The notes below the pieces were generated by a model. It saw nothing but the letters and a program-made list of their open reading frames with translations. It did no database searches and was not told where the DNA came from. From NCBI GenBank assembly GCA_002492725.1, contig DLAF01000046.1, positions 1-13,742 of the forward strand: DNA of 13,742 nt, given 5' to 3'. Position numbers and translations under genes: made by a program. This DNA comes from Lachnospiraceae bacterium UBA7054 (lineage in GTDB: Bacteria > Bacillota > Clostridia > Lachnospirales > Lachnospiraceae). Position 1 is the first letter of the stretch. Each line of letters starts with the position of its first letter. Shown in pieces: positions 12,518-13,742 of this stretch.

Positions 12518-12563
12518 AATCTCTAATCTCATCCTCCATTCCGAAGTGTTTTCTATGATTCAA

Positions 12564-12592
12564 ATTATAACCGATGGAATCACATAAAACAA
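12564..12592 (-). promoter_or_regulatory. Promoter of the esterase gene
   Basis: On the minus strand TTGTTT (12587-12592), 17 bp, TATAAT (12564-12569). Expected start near 12557, about 40 nt before the ATG at 12517. Confidence 0.65.
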
Positions 12593-12694
12593 TCTTCTCT
12601 TTTTCATACAGCCATACAGCATATTGTGGCTCAAATTTTCCTGACCACTAGTTTTCCAAAAGGGCTTGTTTTCTCAAAACATTTGTGACAAAAT

Positions 12695-12727
12695 ATGACT
12701 TACCGAACTCTACCAGAGGGTTACAGT
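12695..12727 (+). promoter_or_regulatory. Possible MerR-type promoter/operator upstream of the regulator gene
   Basis: A TACAGT -10-like hexamer (12722-12727) is preceded by an interrupted dyad around CTCT-acc-AGAG (12708-12718). Candidate -35 elements give spacers from 16 to 21 bp, and none is clean. This would fit autoregulation by the MerR-type protein whose gene starts 67 nt downstream, but the evidence is weak. Confidence 0.3.
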
Positions 12728-12746
12728 TTTAAAGATTACATAACAA

Positions 12747-12761
12747 ATATATCAAAATTTC
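12747..12761 (+). repeat. 15-bp word shared with the leader of the AraC-type regulator
   Basis: ATATATCAAAATTTC is identical at 12747-12761 and 275-289, upstream of the two GyrI-domain regulators of this window, 33 and 43 nt before their start codons. It holds an AAATTT-type palindromic core. Confidence 0.5.
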
Positions 12762-12794
12762 AAGATAATCTATTCCATAATAGGAGCATGAACC

Positions 12795-13625
12795 ATGAGT
12801 CAGTATATGTCCATCGGAAAGGTATCCAAATTAAAAAACGTAAGCATCAAATCCCTGCGTTACTATGACCAGATTGGGATCCTGAAGCCTGCTTTTGTCA
12901 ATACGGAAACAAACTACCGCTATTATACCAAGGAACAGCTCTATCTTTTGGATGCAATCACCGTCTGTATCAAGCTTGGCATCCCCTTAAAGGATCTGAA
13001 CAATTACGTGGAAAATTCTTCCATTAATTTGCAAAAGCTCCTCTACGACGGTAAGATTTTGGCAGAACAGAAGATTTTGGACATCCATAACTGTCTTGCC
13101 ACGCTGCAGGAGACACTGCAGAACATGGCCAGCTCCGTGACGGGACTTGCAAAGATTCCGGAGAGCAAGAGCGGCGTCCTGCTGCCGGACGGCTTCTACC
13201 ACAACGAGATCGTGACCCGCAGGATGCTCACCGTTCCTCTGGAGGAAATGGATGTCCCCAAATATTATGGGCAGTATATCCTGAAACTCTTTGTCACCGC
13301 TCAGCAGATGGGCACCGTGGTAGCCTACCCCTCCGGTGTTCTGCACGAATATCGCAACGGACATTATCAGCGCCATATGTTCCTCACGATCACCGACGAT
13401 GCACCTGCCGCAGAGTCTGCGGCACAGAATATCCGCACCATTGGCGAAGGCAGCTTCGCCTGCCGCAGAATCTCTACCCATGTGTCAGACTTTGAAACGA
13501 TTCGTGAAGAAATGAAAGAAGTCATCAAAAGTGACGATTTTACCGTTATCGAGACCGACACCCTCTCAGAAAAGAACAAAAAAGACGGATATCCGTTTGA
13601 GTTGGAATATCCGTTGTCCAGTTGA
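12795..13625 (+). CDS. MerR-family regulator with GyrI-like effector-binding domain (BmrR type)
   Basis: 276 residues. The N-terminal winged helix reads MSIGKVSKLKNVSIKSLRYYDQIGIL (5-30) followed by the wing segment NYRYYTKEQLYLLDAI, typical of MerR. A helical dimerisation segment spans about 78-112. The rest (about 120-276) resembles the GyrI-like drug-binding domain of BmrR, ending in ...DGYPFELEYPLS. Such proteins activate multidrug-resistance genes on binding hydrophobic cations by untwisting a 19-20 bp promoter spacer. No efflux pump is in the window; the target may be to the right or elsewhere. AGGAG (12782-12786) lies 8 nt before the ATG. The stop at 13623-13625 is followed after 12 nt by a long hairpin. 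Confidence 0.92.
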   Translation: MSQYMSIGKVSKLKNVSIKSLRYYDQIGILKPAFVNTETNYRYYTKEQLYLLDAITVCIKLGIPLKDLNNYVENSSINLQKLLYDGKILAEQKILDIHNCLATLQETLQNMASSVTGLAKIPESKSGVLLPDGFYHNEIVTRRMLTVPLEEMDVPKYYGQYILKLFVTAQQMGTVVAYPSGVLHEYRNGHYQRHMFLTITDDAPAAESAAQNIRTIGEGSFACRRISTHVSDFETIREEMKEVIKSDDFTVIETDTLSEKNKKDGYPFELEYPLSS

Positions 13626-13637
13626 GCAGTGCATAGA

Positions 13638-13742
13638 CAGCAGAATAACTGAAGCGGGGAGCTTGCTCACCGAAGCAGTTATTTTGCTGGATATATAGGG
13701 CGAAGCCCGCGAACGAGAAAAGCCGCAGGCTTTTCGAGTGCC
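13638..13742. repeat. Cluster of three hairpins at the right edge
   Basis: Hairpin 1: CAGCAGAATAACTG (13638-13651) pairs over 14 positions, one G-U, with CAGTTATTTTGCTG (13676-13689), with an inner CGG-GGAG/CTCA-CCG stem. Hairpin 2: GGGC-GAA-GCCC (13698-13708). Hairpin 3: GAAAAGCC-GCA-GGCTTTTC, extending through tandem mismatches to C-G (about 13714-13738). The first could terminate the MerR-type gene although it lacks a U-run. The last two resemble, on the opposite strand, the TTC-apex hairpins elsewhere in the window. The cluster may continue past the edge. Confidence 0.65.

Overview
The window looks like a chromosomal segment of an anaerobic, spore-forming Firmicute, most likely a Lachnospiraceae-type clostridium. 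Supporting points are moderate GC, strong AGGAGG ribosome binding sites, near-consensus TTGACA/TATAAT promoters, an 811-residue clostridial-type cellobiose phosphorylase, and a perfect sporulation sigma-G promoter in front of a tiny Asn/Ser/Lys-rich gene. I see no insertion sequence, phage or CRISPR array.

Layout, left to right. (1) A tRNA-Arg(UCU) on the minus strand. (2) An AraC-type regulator with a GyrI-like effector domain, on the plus strand. It meets tail to tail, with no gap, a minus-strand GNAT acetyltransferase-HAD phosphatase fusion that has a possible 11-codon leader ORF. (3) A minus-strand tRNA-Pro(UGG)-tRNA-Gly(UCC) pair with a perfect consensus promoter; their spacer holds a triplicated 19-bp hairpin repeat. 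(4) A tight minus-strand operon in the order THUMP-domain RNA methyltransferase, amidase_3-like membrane protein, rdgB, yfcE-like phosphoesterase. Its promoter places transcription start on the first ATG, so the mRNA may be leaderless. The amidase-like protein has lost all four active-site residues. (5) A 48-residue small gene with a sigma-G promoter, missed by length-filtered ORF calling. (6) A HAAS/DUF1700-like membrane protein and an unrecognised 127-residue gene. (7) A LacI-family repressor divergent from cellobiose phosphorylase, with LacI-type operators at the phosphorylase start site. (8) A shared terminator, then a minus-strand esterase. (9) A MerR-type regulator with a GyrI-like effector domain, and a cluster of hairpins at the right edge.

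How parts fit together. The repressor-phosphorylase pair is a self-contained cellobiose-responsive unit: cellobiose plus phosphate gives glucose-1-phosphate plus glucose, with no transporter in the window. The esterase next door might act on acylated saccharides, but only position suggests this. The methyltransferase/amidase-like/rdgB/yfcE operon mixes RNA modification, an envelope protein and nucleotide-pool housekeeping.

The strongest candidates for something new are the inactive amidase homologue, the sigma-G-driven small spore protein, and a family of compact hairpins, many with a TTC/GAA apex, inserted next to tRNAs and gene ends. Two GyrI-domain regulators of different DNA-binding families also share an identical 15-bp leader word. 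All database-dependent statements are from memory of the families; no search was run.
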